64,000 nucleotides of DNA from IMG/VR virus record IMGVR_UViG_3300048918_000116, positions 1 through 64,000 of that record. One strand, 5' to 3'. Shown one piece after another: positions 49,280 to 55,901 of the stretch. Each line of letters opens with the position of its first letter. Position 1 is the first letter of the stretch. Under the pieces are notes generated by a model. The model was not told where the DNA came from, did not search any database, and saw nothing but the letters and a program-made list of their open reading frames with translations. The translations under genes and the position numbers were made by a program. Source of the stretch: a virus.

Positions 49280-50011
49280 ATGCACATCCTTATTGATAGA
49301 GAAGATCTTTGCTTGCTGTATAAGCATCCAAACTTTTCCGTAATAGACAACTTGCGGCATATTGAATGCCAAAAGAAATGTGTCATTACGGACTTGCAAG
49401 GCAAAGATACAGTATTTGGCGACATGACCGATCTGGAGCTGCGACTGCTACACCGGAATTTGTGTGGTCAAAGCTTCAGTGGCTACAGCCGTCCTCATTT
49501 AATCGCGACCGTAGCAGCTATGTGTGACGCTGCTCCGATTGCAGATGTTAATCCGCTGGAAGTTGAGCTTCAAGCAATGCAGATTGATATGGACGATGAT
49601 GCGGAGTATCGGTATGCGCCGGGGTGTGCGACAGCAAGTGAGCAGCAGTATTTAAACCGCTTACAAGCGTTTAAAACTAGCCCCCTAGTGTTACCCTTAA
49701 TACCCCCCGAAAAACCGCTTGCAGCACCCTCGCCGCAGTACCTAGCACTATTAGCAGCACATGCAGCGCATGCAGCACCGAGCGCACCGCGAGAGGCACG
49801 TGAGTCTAATCCGTCCACATACGTTCCACCTAAAGGCGGAAGCAAGACCGGACGTGTATGGGAGATTGCCGAGCCTATTTGGGCAGCGGCAGCAAAGCCA
49901 GAGAATTGGAAAGAGATTCGGAAAGCAATTGTTGAAGCTTGCGAAGCCGAAGGTATTAATGGATCAACAGCATCTGTCCAATATGGTAAGTGGAAGCAAA
50001 CTAAATTGTAG
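49280..50011 (+). CDS. Protein with GRVWEIxE...SVQYGKW C-terminal domain
   Basis: The 243-residue product starts MHILIDREDLCLLYKHPNFS. Residues 1-90 form an alpha/beta domain, 105-185 are an Ala/Pro-rich linker, and the last 60 residues (GGSKTGRVWEIAEPIWAAAA, then GINGSTASVQYGKWKQ) are the domain shared with the genes at 33037 and 50121 and, weakly, 24847. A regulatory or DNA-binding role is inferred. It has its own extended -10 promoter. Confidence 0.65.
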   Translation: MHILIDREDLCLLYKHPNFSVIDNLRHIECQKKCVITDLQGKDTVFGDMTDLELRLLHRNLCGQSFSGYSRPHLIATVAAMCDAAPIADVNPLEVELQAMQIDMDDDAEYRYAPGCATASEQQYLNRLQAFKTSPLVLPLIPPEKPLAAPSPQYLALLAAHAAHAAPSAPREARESNPSTYVPPKGGSKTGRVWEIAEPIWAAAAKPENWKEIRKAIVEACEAEGINGSTASVQYGKWKQTKL

Positions 50012-50027
50012 TATCTGAAAAAAGCAC

Positions 50028-50056
50028 TTGCATTTAAAAACGGTTCGCGCTATATT
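50028..50056 (+). promoter_or_regulatory. Strong sigma70-type promoter
   Basis: TTGCAT (50028-50033) and TATATT (50051-50056) are separated by 17 bases, 65 bases before the ATG at 50121. It likely drives the Lys/Ala-rich protein and possibly the RNA cluster after it. Confidence 0.78.
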
Positions 50057-50120
50057 TAAACCTCATTCGCGAGAATGGTTAATTAACCAAATTTCAAACA
50101 TTATCTAATCGGAGTTCCAA

Positions 50121-50741
50121 ATGGAAAACACAGAACAAGCCGCAATCGACGCAGCAAATGCCAAAGCCGCTGCCGAAGAAGCAAAGGCACTCGCTAAGGC
50201 ACAGGCTGACGCTGCAAAGGCTGAAGCAAAAGTAAAAGCTGACGCTGCTCGTGCAGAAGCAAAGGCTGCAAAAGACGCTGCTGCTAAAGCTGTCAAAGAA
50301 GCAAAAGAAGCTGCTGCTGTCCAGGCCAAGGCTGCAAAAGAAGCTGCCGCTGCTGAAGCAAAAGCAAAGAAAGATGCCGAAGTCGCTGCCAAGAATGAAG
50401 CCAAGGCTGCTGAAGCTGCTGCCAAAGCTCAAGCAAAGGCTGAAGCTGCTGCAACAAAAACCAAAGTTGTCATGCCTTCGCAGAACGGTATCACCCGTCC
50501 TCGTCCTGACGGTGCTTGCGGTAAAGTCTGGGCAATTGCTGATGCAATCTCGCAACGTATCGGCCAAGCTGCGCCGATCAATCTGTTGGCACCGGAATGC
50601 TCCGCTGCCGGCTTGAACGACGCGACAACTCGCACTCAGTACGCTCGCTGGAAGACTTTCAACGGCGTGTTCGGCGCAGTACCGAAGTACACTGCTCAGG
50701 TTGTTGAAACTGCCGCTGCTACTGAAACCGTCGTTGCGTAA
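50121..50741 (+). CDS. TolA/H1-like Lys-Ala coiled coil fused to the GKVWxIxDxI domain
   Basis: The 206-residue protein has two parts. Residues 10-110 are a long Ala/Lys/Glu helix (EAKALAKAQADAAKAEAKVK and further copies), like histone H1 tails or TolA. Residues 117-180 are the shared domain (TRPRPDGACGKVWAIADAIS, then GLNDATTRTQYARWKTFNG). It follows a strong promoter, has few rare residues and looks abundant. A DNA-binding, nucleoid-like protein is my best inference. Confidence 0.68.
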   Translation: MENTEQAAIDAANAKAAAEEAKALAKAQADAAKAEAKVKADAARAEAKAAKDAAAKAVKEAKEAAAVQAKAAKEAAAAEAKAKKDAEVAAKNEAKAAEAAAKAQAKAEAAATKTKVVMPSQNGITRPRPDGACGKVWAIADAISQRIGQAAPINLLAPECSAAGLNDATTRTQYARWKTFNGVFGAVPKYTAQVVETAAATETVVA

Positions 50742-50828
50742 GGCCTTGAAGGTTGGCAGAGACCCTTCGCCGCTCTCCGTGGGCTCAGGCAACAAACGGA
50801 TCGGTGAGAAAACTGCCAAGTTTCAATC
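50742..50828 (+). ncRNA. Stem-closed RNA element before the tRNA cluster
   Basis: TTGGCAG (50753-50759) pairs with CTGCCAA (50813-50819), enclosing about 53 bases. Within it, CTC-T-CCGT can pair with ACGG-ATCG-GTGAG. There is no T-run. It lies between the Lys/Ala-rich gene and tRNA-like 2 and could be a processing element or a separate small RNA. I recognise no family. Confidence 0.5.
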
Positions 50829-50983
50829 CTCGAGATAGCTCAGATAGGTAGAGCACCACGTAGTAGATGTAATAGGCGACATGCTTGAGGCTGGAAACGC
50901 GCGTTGCGCTGGAACCTCCAATATAGCTGAGTAACTAGACATCTTTATTGTGGAGGTCGAAGGTTCAAATCCTTCTCTTGGGT
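50829..50983 (+). tRNA. tRNA-like gene 2 with a long insert in the anticodon arm
   Basis: Acceptor CTCGAGA/TCTTGGG, D arm GCTC-AGATAGGTA-GAGC and T arm GAAGG-TTCAAAT-CCTTC are canonical, and the variable loop is AGGTC. The anticodon stem CCACG/TGTGG can form, but the loop is opened by about 90 bases. The insert is closed by AGATGT/ACATCT and contains GAGG/CCTC and GCGC-GTT-GCGC hairpins. No CCA is encoded. It could be an intron-containing tRNA or a tRNA-derived RNA with another role. A group I intron is excluded by its small size. Confidence 0.6.
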
Positions 50984-50997
50984 CAAGTAACACAATT

Positions 50998-51069
50998 CTC
51001 GAGATAGCTCAGTCGGTAGAGCAGTCGTGACGGCGAAGGTCGTGGGTTCGAGTCCCACTCTCGAGGCCA
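50998..51069 (+). tRNA. tRNA-like gene 3 with a shortened anticodon arm
   Basis: Acceptor CTCGAGA/TCTCGAG, D arm GCTC-AGTCGGTA-GAGC, T arm GTGGG-TTCGAGT-CCCAC, discriminator G and encoded CCA are all canonical. Only 13 bases lie where a 17-base anticodon arm is expected; GTCG-TGA-CGGC could make a 4-bp stem with a 3-base loop. No standard anticodon can be read. It may be a decoy, a pseudogene or a tRNA-like RNA. Confidence 0.6.
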
Positions 51070-51072
51070 ATT

Positions 51073-51201
51073 CTCAAGATAGCTCAGTCTGGTAGAGCGC
51101 CAGGAACTTGCAGAGTGAAACGTCGGCCGAAGGCTCAGTAACCTGTCAAGTTGTACTGTATATAAAGAGGTCGGAGGTTCAAATCCTTCTCTTGAGAGCC
51201 A
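51073..51201 (+). tRNA. tRNA-like gene 4 with a long insert after the D arm
   Basis: Acceptor CTCAAGA/TCTTGAG (8 bp if T51072 pairs with A51197), D arm GCTC-AGTCTGGTA-GAGC, variable loop AGGTC, T arm GGAGG-TTCAAAT-CCTTC and encoded CCA (51199-51201) are present. About 75 bases lie between D arm and variable loop. AACTTG/CAAGTT and CAGG/CCTG within it would cross as a pseudoknot. A weak arm TTGTA-CTGTATA-TAAAG next to the variable loop resembles a tRNA-Tyr (GUA) anticodon arm with one mismatch, which would place the insert after position 26. Confidence 0.55.
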
Positions 51202-51322
51202 ACATTAGACTCAGTTAGCGGTTAGTCACCGTTTGTGGGGTGAAACTCCTGACTAGGGGAGTAGCTCTATACGACGACCGGACGCCTCAGAAACGACGGA
51301 TAATAGCTGAGTCTAATGTTGG
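51199..51322 (+). ncRNA. 16-bp stem-loop starting at the CCA of tRNA-like 4
   Basis: CCAACATTAGACTCAG (51199-51214) is the exact reverse complement of CTGAGTCTAATGTTGG (51307-51322). Inside, CGGT-TAGTC-ACCG can form a hairpin whose loop pairs with GACTA downstream, a possible pseudoknot. The first bases are the tRNA CCA. The same CCAACATT...AATGTTGG arrangement follows tRNA-like 1. It separates the odd tRNA-like genes from the normal tRNA-Leu. Confidence 0.72.
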
Positions 51323-51325
51323 TGT

Positions 51326-51410
51326 GCCGTCGTGGTGGAATTGGTAGACACGCTATCTTGAGATGGTAGTGGCGAAAGCCGTACAAGTTCAAGTCTTGTC
51401 GTCGGCACCA
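51326..51410 (+). tRNA. tRNA-Leu (GAG)
   Basis: Class II tRNA with acceptor GCCGTCG/CGTCGGC (one T-T mismatch), D arm with GGTAGAC, anticodon stem CTATC/GGTAG with loop TTGAGAT (anticodon GAG), a long variable arm (GGCGAAAGCC), T arm ACAAG-TTCAAGT-CTTGT and encoded ACCA. It looks functional and would read CTC and CTT codons. Confidence 0.9.
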
Positions 51411-51423
51411 AACAGTTTTAAAT

Positions 51424-51501
51424 CTGAGTGTAAGTCAGCCCGGTCAGACGACCTGCTTTGGAAGCAGGAGGTCGTTGGTTCAAATCCAACCACTCAGACC
51501 A
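51424..51501 (+). tRNA. tRNA-Pro (TGG)
   Basis: Acceptor CTGAGTG/CACTCAG, anticodon stem CCTGC/GCAGG with loop TTTGGAA (anticodon TGG), variable loop AGGTC, T arm GTTGG-TTCAAAT-CCAAC and encoded ACCA. The D arm is short (GTC/GAC) but acceptable. It should be functional and read CCA and CCG codons. Confidence 0.92.
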
Positions 51502-51557
51502 ACTCTTTTCGCTGTATTAACCCGTACTCAAGCTCTGCTTGATCCTCGTGAGGTAAA

Positions 51558-52292
51558 ATGAAACAAATCAATATACAGCCTATCGAGAAGCAAAATCTCG
51601 ACCAAAGTGGAAACCTCTCAGTACATAGCGTCTTCTACACTATCCAAGGCGAAGGCCCGTTCACAGGTCGTCCAGCAGTATTTCTCCGCCTAGCGGGTTG
51701 CAACCTTCAATGTCCGTCTTGCGATACCAATTACACAATTGGACGCGAATCAATGACGCTGCATGAGATTGAAGTTGCAGTTGCTCATGCATGCCGCGAT
51801 ACCATCAAACCGAGCGTAAAACCACTTGTGGTTATCACAGGAGGCGAACCTTTCCGGCAAAATATTGCTAAATTGGTTCGATCGCTTGGCAGCAAAGGTT
51901 ATCACGTTCAAATTGAAACAAATGGGACATTGTATGTTCCAGAGTTACCTTGGGATAGTGTTACGATCGTCTGTAGCCCAAAGGCGGGCAAGATTTCTCC
52001 GTTGCTCACACCGCATATTGATGCATATAAGTATGTGATGTCAGCAGACAGTGTTGATCCTGAAGACGGCTTACCTATCCTTGCACTTGACCACACTGCT
52101 AAGCCAAAGGTGGCTCGGCCATTTCCAGGCAATTCTAAACCTATTTATCTCCAGCCGATGGATCCTGGTATGACTATCGGTCCGGACGAACACGATACGT
52201 ATCGTAAGAATCTGAATGCCTGTATCGCCAGCTGCATGAAGCATGGTTACATCTTGCAATTGCAGACCCACAAAATTATCGGCTTGGAGTAA
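51558..52292 (+). CDS. queE: 7-carboxy-7-deazaguanine synthase QueE
   Basis: The 244-residue protein is a radical SAM enzyme: GPFTGRPAVFLRLAGCNLQC holds Cys48 and Cys52, with Cys55 in PSCDT (C-x3-C-x2-C for the 4Fe-4S cluster), and VVITGGEPFRQN is the SAM-contact GGE motif. It converts 6-carboxytetrahydropterin to 7-carboxy-7-deazaguanine. Together with QueC and QueD coded nearby it makes the precursor of modified DNA bases. GTGAGG precedes the start. Confidence 0.92.
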   Translation: MKQINIQPIEKQNLDQSGNLSVHSVFYTIQGEGPFTGRPAVFLRLAGCNLQCPSCDTNYTIGRESMTLHEIEVAVAHACRDTIKPSVKPLVVITGGEPFRQNIAKLVRSLGSKGYHVQIETNGTLYVPELPWDSVTIVCSPKAGKISPLLTPHIDAYKYVMSADSVDPEDGLPILALDHTAKPKVARPFPGNSKPIYLQPMDPGMTIGPDEHDTYRKNLNACIASCMKHGYILQLQTHKIIGLE

Positions 52293-52296
52293 TCAA

Positions 52297-53115
52297 ATGA
52301 GCAAAATTGATACAATTAATCAGCACAAGGCTATTGTCGTTTTTTCTGGCGGTCAAGACTCCACAACCTGCCTATATTGGGCCATGCGTCAAGGTTGGGA
52401 TGTTTATCCCATCACATTTAACTACGGTCAGAAACATGCCATTGAAATTGGGGCCGCTCGTCGTATCGTCGAAATGGCAGGTCTTACGCACAAGCACGAA
52501 GTCGTCAACCTTGGCGATGGAATCCTCAAAGGTACTTCGCCGCTTGTCAATAAAGACGTAGCACTAGAGCAGTATGCAAGCCATCAAGTTTTGCCGGGCG
52601 GTTTAGAAAAGACATTTGTGCCCATGCGCAACCAGTTATTTCTCACCGTCGCAGCTAACCGCGCCTTTGTTTACGGCGCTCGCTATATTGTAACAGGCGT
52701 CTGTCAAGAAGACAACGGCGGTTATCCAGATTGCCGTCGTGTCTTTATTAATGCAGTGCAAGATGCAAGCAACGTTGGTACAATTGACGTAGTAAATCCG
52801 CAGTGCAATCCAATTGAAATACTTACACCGCTGATGTTCCAAACAAAAGCAGACACAGTGCGTTTTGCTATGTCATTGCCTGGCTGCATGCAAGCATTAG
52901 CGTTCTCCCACACCTCTTATGACGGTCAATATCCACCTATTGGACACGATCATGCAACGCTGCTCCGCGCTAAAGGCTTTGAAGAAGCCGGCGTACCGGA
53001 TCCGCTTGTCGAACGAGCAGTCTTTGAAGATTTGATGCCCGTACCCGATTCGTCAAATTACGACGATTTGCGGCGAGTTATGTTTAACAGGAAACAAGCT
53101 CAAGACGCAGAGTAA
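52297..53115 (+). CDS. queC: QueC-like 7-cyano-7-deazaguanine synthase, altered zinc site
   Basis: ATG at 52297 lies four bases after queE. The 272-residue product has the PP-loop VVFSGGQDSTTCLYW (17-22 SGGQDS) and CQEDNGGYPDCRRVF, both QueC signatures; the enzyme uses ATP and ammonia to make preQ0. The C-terminal zinc site, normally four Cys, is replaced: only one Cys remains (LPGCMQALAFSHTSYDGQYP), followed by His-rich IGHDHATLL. His may replace Cys as ligands, or the enzyme may stop at the amide intermediate. Confidence 0.85.
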   Translation: MSKIDTINQHKAIVVFSGGQDSTTCLYWAMRQGWDVYPITFNYGQKHAIEIGAARRIVEMAGLTHKHEVVNLGDGILKGTSPLVNKDVALEQYASHQVLPGGLEKTFVPMRNQLFLTVAANRAFVYGARYIVTGVCQEDNGGYPDCRRVFINAVQDASNVGTIDVVNPQCNPIEILTPLMFQTKADTVRFAMSLPGCMQALAFSHTSYDGQYPPIGHDHATLLRAKGFEEAGVPDPLVERAVFEDLMPVPDSSNYDDLRRVMFNRKQAQDAE

Positions 53116-53122
53116 TAAAATT

Positions 53123-53239
53123 CGGCTTAGCTGTCTGCACTCCCTCTAGAGGTAAGCTTGTAGATAAGCGGTCGATTGGCGGGAGCTGTACCGTACTGAC
53201 AATTCAGCCGCCTGACCCTCGTAAGGGGTCATTTCTTTT
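53123..53239 (+). terminator. Structured RNA element ending in a terminator
   Basis: CGGCT/AGCCG, GTC/GAC and CTCCC/GGGAG (53123-53210) nest into one long domain containing the palindrome CCTCTAGAGG. It is followed by TGACCC-TCGTAAG-GGGTCA and TTTCTTTT (53213-53239), a terminator. It ends the queE-queC message. The upstream domain might be a riboswitch for a deazaguanine, but it does not match the preQ1 classes I know. Confidence 0.6.
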
Positions 53240-53258
53240 AACCTTCCTTCTAAACAAA

Positions 53259-54020
53259 ATGAAAAAACATCTTTTTGCGCTAGCTATGATTTGCGCTATG
53301 GGCGGAGCTTTCGCGACAACGCCATCCAACTCGAACAACTCCGATAACATCACCAACAATACGACAAACAACACCTACAATGTTCCGCAAGGTGGACAAG
53401 GAGGTCAAGGTGGTTCAGCTTACTCGTCAAACAGCAACAAGAACAGCAACAAGAACACCAACAGCAATGTCAACAAACAAGGCCAGGCTCAAGGTCAAGA
53501 CCAAAAGCAGAATCAAGGCCAAGCACAAACGCAAAATTCTACGAGCAAGGCGACTGGCGGCAATTCAACAGCCACAGGTGGTCTATCGTCCTCTACATCG
53601 GAAGGTGGAGCTGTAAGCGAGAGCAACAATGCAGCGCAGAGCACTAACGTAACGACCAATGCACCGCGTCAAACCGCCTCCGCTGCGAATGTTACCCTTA
53701 TGCCTACAGCAGTCTGCTCCGGAACTACTGCGGCCGGCGCCCAAGGTGCAACATTTGGTCTGAGCTTCGGTACATCTTGGACAGATACGAACTGCATGTT
53801 GCTTGAACAAGTGCGTACCGTAGCCAGCATCCTTGAGCAACCAAGAATTGCTTCCGAAATGATGTGTGCTATTGACGCATACCGCGAAGCTCGTCTGCGT
53901 TTGGGTGATCTATGTATCACTACCAAAGACACAAGCAATAGTGGTAAAATAGCGGTAAAGCAAGAGGAATATACAGACCCTATTATTCGCGCTCGTTTGA
54001 ACCTTCCACCTCTGAAATAA
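53259..54020 (+). CDS. Secreted Asn/Gln/Gly-rich protein
   Basis: The 253-residue protein has a signal peptide (MKKHLFALAMICAMGGAFAT, cleaved after AFA). Residues 25-130 are low complexity (NNSDNITNNTTNNTYN, then GQAQGQDQKQNQGQAQTQNS). The C-terminal 110 residues are folded: VCSGTTAAGAQGATFGLSFG, then WTDTNCMLLEQVRTVASILE and MMCAIDAYREARLRLGDLC. The Cys-W-x-D-x-x-C layout is common in periplasmic proteins of large phages, function unknown. It may alter the envelope of infected cells. Confidence 0.72.
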   Translation: MKKHLFALAMICAMGGAFATTPSNSNNSDNITNNTTNNTYNVPQGGQGGQGGSAYSSNSNKNSNKNTNSNVNKQGQAQGQDQKQNQGQAQTQNSTSKATGGNSTATGGLSSSTSEGGAVSESNNAAQSTNVTTNAPRQTASAANVTLMPTAVCSGTTAAGAQGATFGLSFGTSWTDTNCMLLEQVRTVASILEQPRIASEMMCAIDAYREARLRLGDLCITTKDTSNSGKIAVKQEEYTDPIIRARLNLPPLK

Positions 54021-54022
54021 AA

Positions 54023-54493
54023 ATGGATATCCCGAAGAATCTTATTGATCTTTTTAACAGTTACCTCTTTAGAGTGAGTAACGGCTGTCTTATATACACC
54101 GGAGGAAAGGTGAGAGATGGCTACGGATGGTTCAATACTCCTTCGGGATTCCCTAAACAGGCCCACCGATTTGCATATCTGTTAGCTAACGGAAAACTTG
54201 ACGAGAATTTATTAGTCTGTCATACTTGTGATAATCCAGCTTGTTGTGAACCGGGACATCTTTTTCAAGGTACGCACCAAGACAATTCAGACGACTGTGT
54301 TAATAAAGGTCGCGGAAACGTACACATTGGAACTAGAAACCCAAATGCAAAGTTGACAGATGAACAAGTTCTTTTAATCCGCAAGATTAAATCAGAAACA
54401 AACTGTACTTATAAATCTTTATCTGCGCAGTTCGGAGTAACGCCTGAGATGGTTTCATACATTTGCAGACGTATTTATAGAAACGACATTTAG
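54023..54493 (+). CDS. HNH homing-type endonuclease 1
   Basis: The 156-residue product has GYGWFNTPSGFPKQAHRFAY, then LLVCHTCDNPACCEPGHLFQ, then GTHQDNSDDCVNKGR: the HNH_3 pattern (C-H-x-C-D-x-P-x-C...N/H-L..G). A basic helix-turn-helix (LTDEQVLLIRKIKSETNCTY) at the C-terminus binds DNA. Such free-standing enzymes spread themselves between related phages. It sits between the secreted protein and queD, splitting the deazaguanine genes. Confidence 0.88.
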   Translation: MDIPKNLIDLFNSYLFRVSNGCLIYTGGKVRDGYGWFNTPSGFPKQAHRFAYLLANGKLDENLLVCHTCDNPACCEPGHLFQGTHQDNSDDCVNKGRGNVHIGTRNPNAKLTDEQVLLIRKIKSETNCTYKSLSAQFGVTPEMVSYICRRIYRNDI

Positions 54494-54501
54494 AGGATAA
54501 A

Positions 54502-54963
54502 ATGTATTGCTCTACAAAAACATACGGACATGAACTAGGCCTCTCCGCAGCTTTTAGACAATGGAGGGCAGAGTCACATTGCAGGTTGATTCATGGATAC
54601 GCTTTAGCAATTAAATTTGTTTTCGCGTGTGAAGAGCTAGACGTCCGAAATTGGACCGTTGACTTTGGCAGTTTGAAAAGCCTGAAGGGTTGGCTTGAAG
54701 ATACGTTTGACCACACTTTGTTGGTTGCCGGTGACGATCCGGAACTCGAAACATTCTTTCTCTTAAAAGCAAAAGGGATTGCTGATGTCGTCATAGTTGA
54801 GAAAACGGGTTGCGAGGCCTTCGCTAAGTTGATTTTTGAATGCGCCGAAATATGGCTGAAGGACAACGGCTACTCACCGCGAGTGTGGTTAAACTCCGTT
54901 GAAGTAAAAGAACACGGCGCTAACAGCGCAATCTACGTTCAAGGAAAACCAAATGCTGAATAA
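54502..54963 (+). CDS. queD: 6-carboxy-tetrahydropterin synthase QueD
   Basis: The 153-residue protein has the pterin synthase features: HELGLSAAFRQWRAESHCRL, IHGYALAIKF with zinc-ligand His residues, WTVDFGSLKSLKGWLEDTFD, DHTLL, and near the end VEVKEHGANSAIYV. It converts dihydroneopterin triphosphate to 6-carboxytetrahydropterin, the step between FolE and QueE. The start follows AGAGGATAA. The stop overlaps the fusion gene downstream. Confidence 0.88.
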   Translation: MYCSTKTYGHELGLSAAFRQWRAESHCRLIHGYALAIKFVFACEELDVRNWTVDFGSLKSLKGWLEDTFDHTLLVAGDDPELETFFLLKAKGIADVVIVEKTGCEAFAKLIFECAEIWLKDNGYSPRVWLNSVEVKEHGANSAIYVQGKPNAE

Positions 54964-55897
54964 AATAGTCTTAACACACGCAATGGTGGATGGCATGGTA
55001 CAAGGCATGCACTTCTTAATTGAGAAGTATTTCCCTGTAGGCGGGAGCGTTTTAAAGGTGTACGCAATACCGCGAGGGGGGATTCCTGCCGCTTACCTGC
55101 TTACAAAGTATCGCCCTGTTCGGCTTGTTGATAATCCAGCAGATGCAGATATCTTTGTTGATGACATCATTGACAGCGGTGCAACGGCAACTCGCTACAC
55201 AAATGGATATCCTGATACACCGTTCTTTGCCTTGGTGGATAAGAGCAACGAGGATTTCCATGCTGCAGCAGACATCGGACGAAAGACTTGGGTTGTGTTC
55301 CCTTGGGAAAAAACCGTAAGCGATAGCGACGAGTCTGCAACCGACAATATCAAGCGTATCTTGCAGTACATCGGTGAAGATCCTGGACGTGAAGGTTTGC
55401 TCGAGACGCCGAAGCGTGTGGTTAAGGCATGGAATCACTGGGCTAGCGGTTACGAAGTTGACATTGGTGCATTGCTCAAGGTCTTTGAAGACGGCGGGGA
55501 GAATTACGATGAAATGGTTATTGTTAAAGATATCCCCATTTATAGCAAATGTGAGCACCATCTTGCTGATATTTTTGGGACTGCTACTATTGCTTATATT
55601 CCTAATGGCCGCATTGTTGGCCTTAGTAAGCTTTCTCGGGTTGCAGATGCTTATGCGCGCCGACTACAAGTTCAGGAAAGGCTTACAAGTCAAATCGCGG
55701 ACGCGCTGGACCTCCACCTAGAACCGAAGGGTGTAGGTGTTATTATCAGGGCAAGACACATGTGTATGGAGTCAAGGGGCGTGAACCAACAAGGGCATCA
55801 TACAATAACGAGCGCCTTACGTGGTGTTATCAAAACCGACCCAACTGTCCGAGCTGAATTTATGGCACTTGCAAATGGCCCGAGTTTACGAGCGTAA
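54953..55897 (+). CDS. folE: Phosphoribosyltransferase-GTP cyclohydrolase I fusion (FolE domain)
   Basis: The 314-residue protein has an N-terminal domain of about 115 residues with YAIPRGGIPAAYLL and ADADIFVDDIIDSGATATRY, the PRPP-binding motif of type I phosphoribosyltransferases. From about 125 it is GTP cyclohydrolase I: GLLETPKRVVKAWNHWASGY, PIYSKCEHHLADIFG with zinc ligands Cys and His, IVGLSKLSRVADAY, and ARHMCMESRGVNQQGHHTIT. FolE opens GTP, the first step of deazaguanine synthesis. The fusion is unusual: the extra domain could supply nucleotides or salvage a deazapurine base. Confidence 0.88.
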   Translation: MLNKIVLTHAMVDGMVQGMHFLIEKYFPVGGSVLKVYAIPRGGIPAAYLLTKYRPVRLVDNPADADIFVDDIIDSGATATRYTNGYPDTPFFALVDKSNEDFHAAADIGRKTWVVFPWEKTVSDSDESATDNIKRILQYIGEDPGREGLLETPKRVVKAWNHWASGYEVDIGALLKVFEDGGENYDEMVIVKDIPIYSKCEHHLADIFGTATIAYIPNGRIVGLSKLSRVADAYARRLQVQERLTSQIADALDLHLEPKGVGVIIRARHMCMESRGVNQQGHHTITSALRGVIKTDPTVRAEFMALANGPSLRA

Positions 55898-55901
55898 ATC
55901 A

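Noticed and set aside
50829-51201. Group I intron inside the tRNA-like genes
   Set aside because: The inserts (50-90 bases) are far shorter than any group I intron and show no recognisable P3-P7 core.
51199-51322. Hammerhead or pistol ribozyme in the stem-loop between tRNA genes
   Set aside because: GAAAC pieces occur, but CTGANGA is absent (CTGACTA at the closest), and the hairpin-pseudoknot spacing does not match pistol.
53123-53239. preQ1 riboswitch
   Set aside because: The small H-type pseudoknot and A-rich tail of class I, and the features of classes II and III, are not visible.
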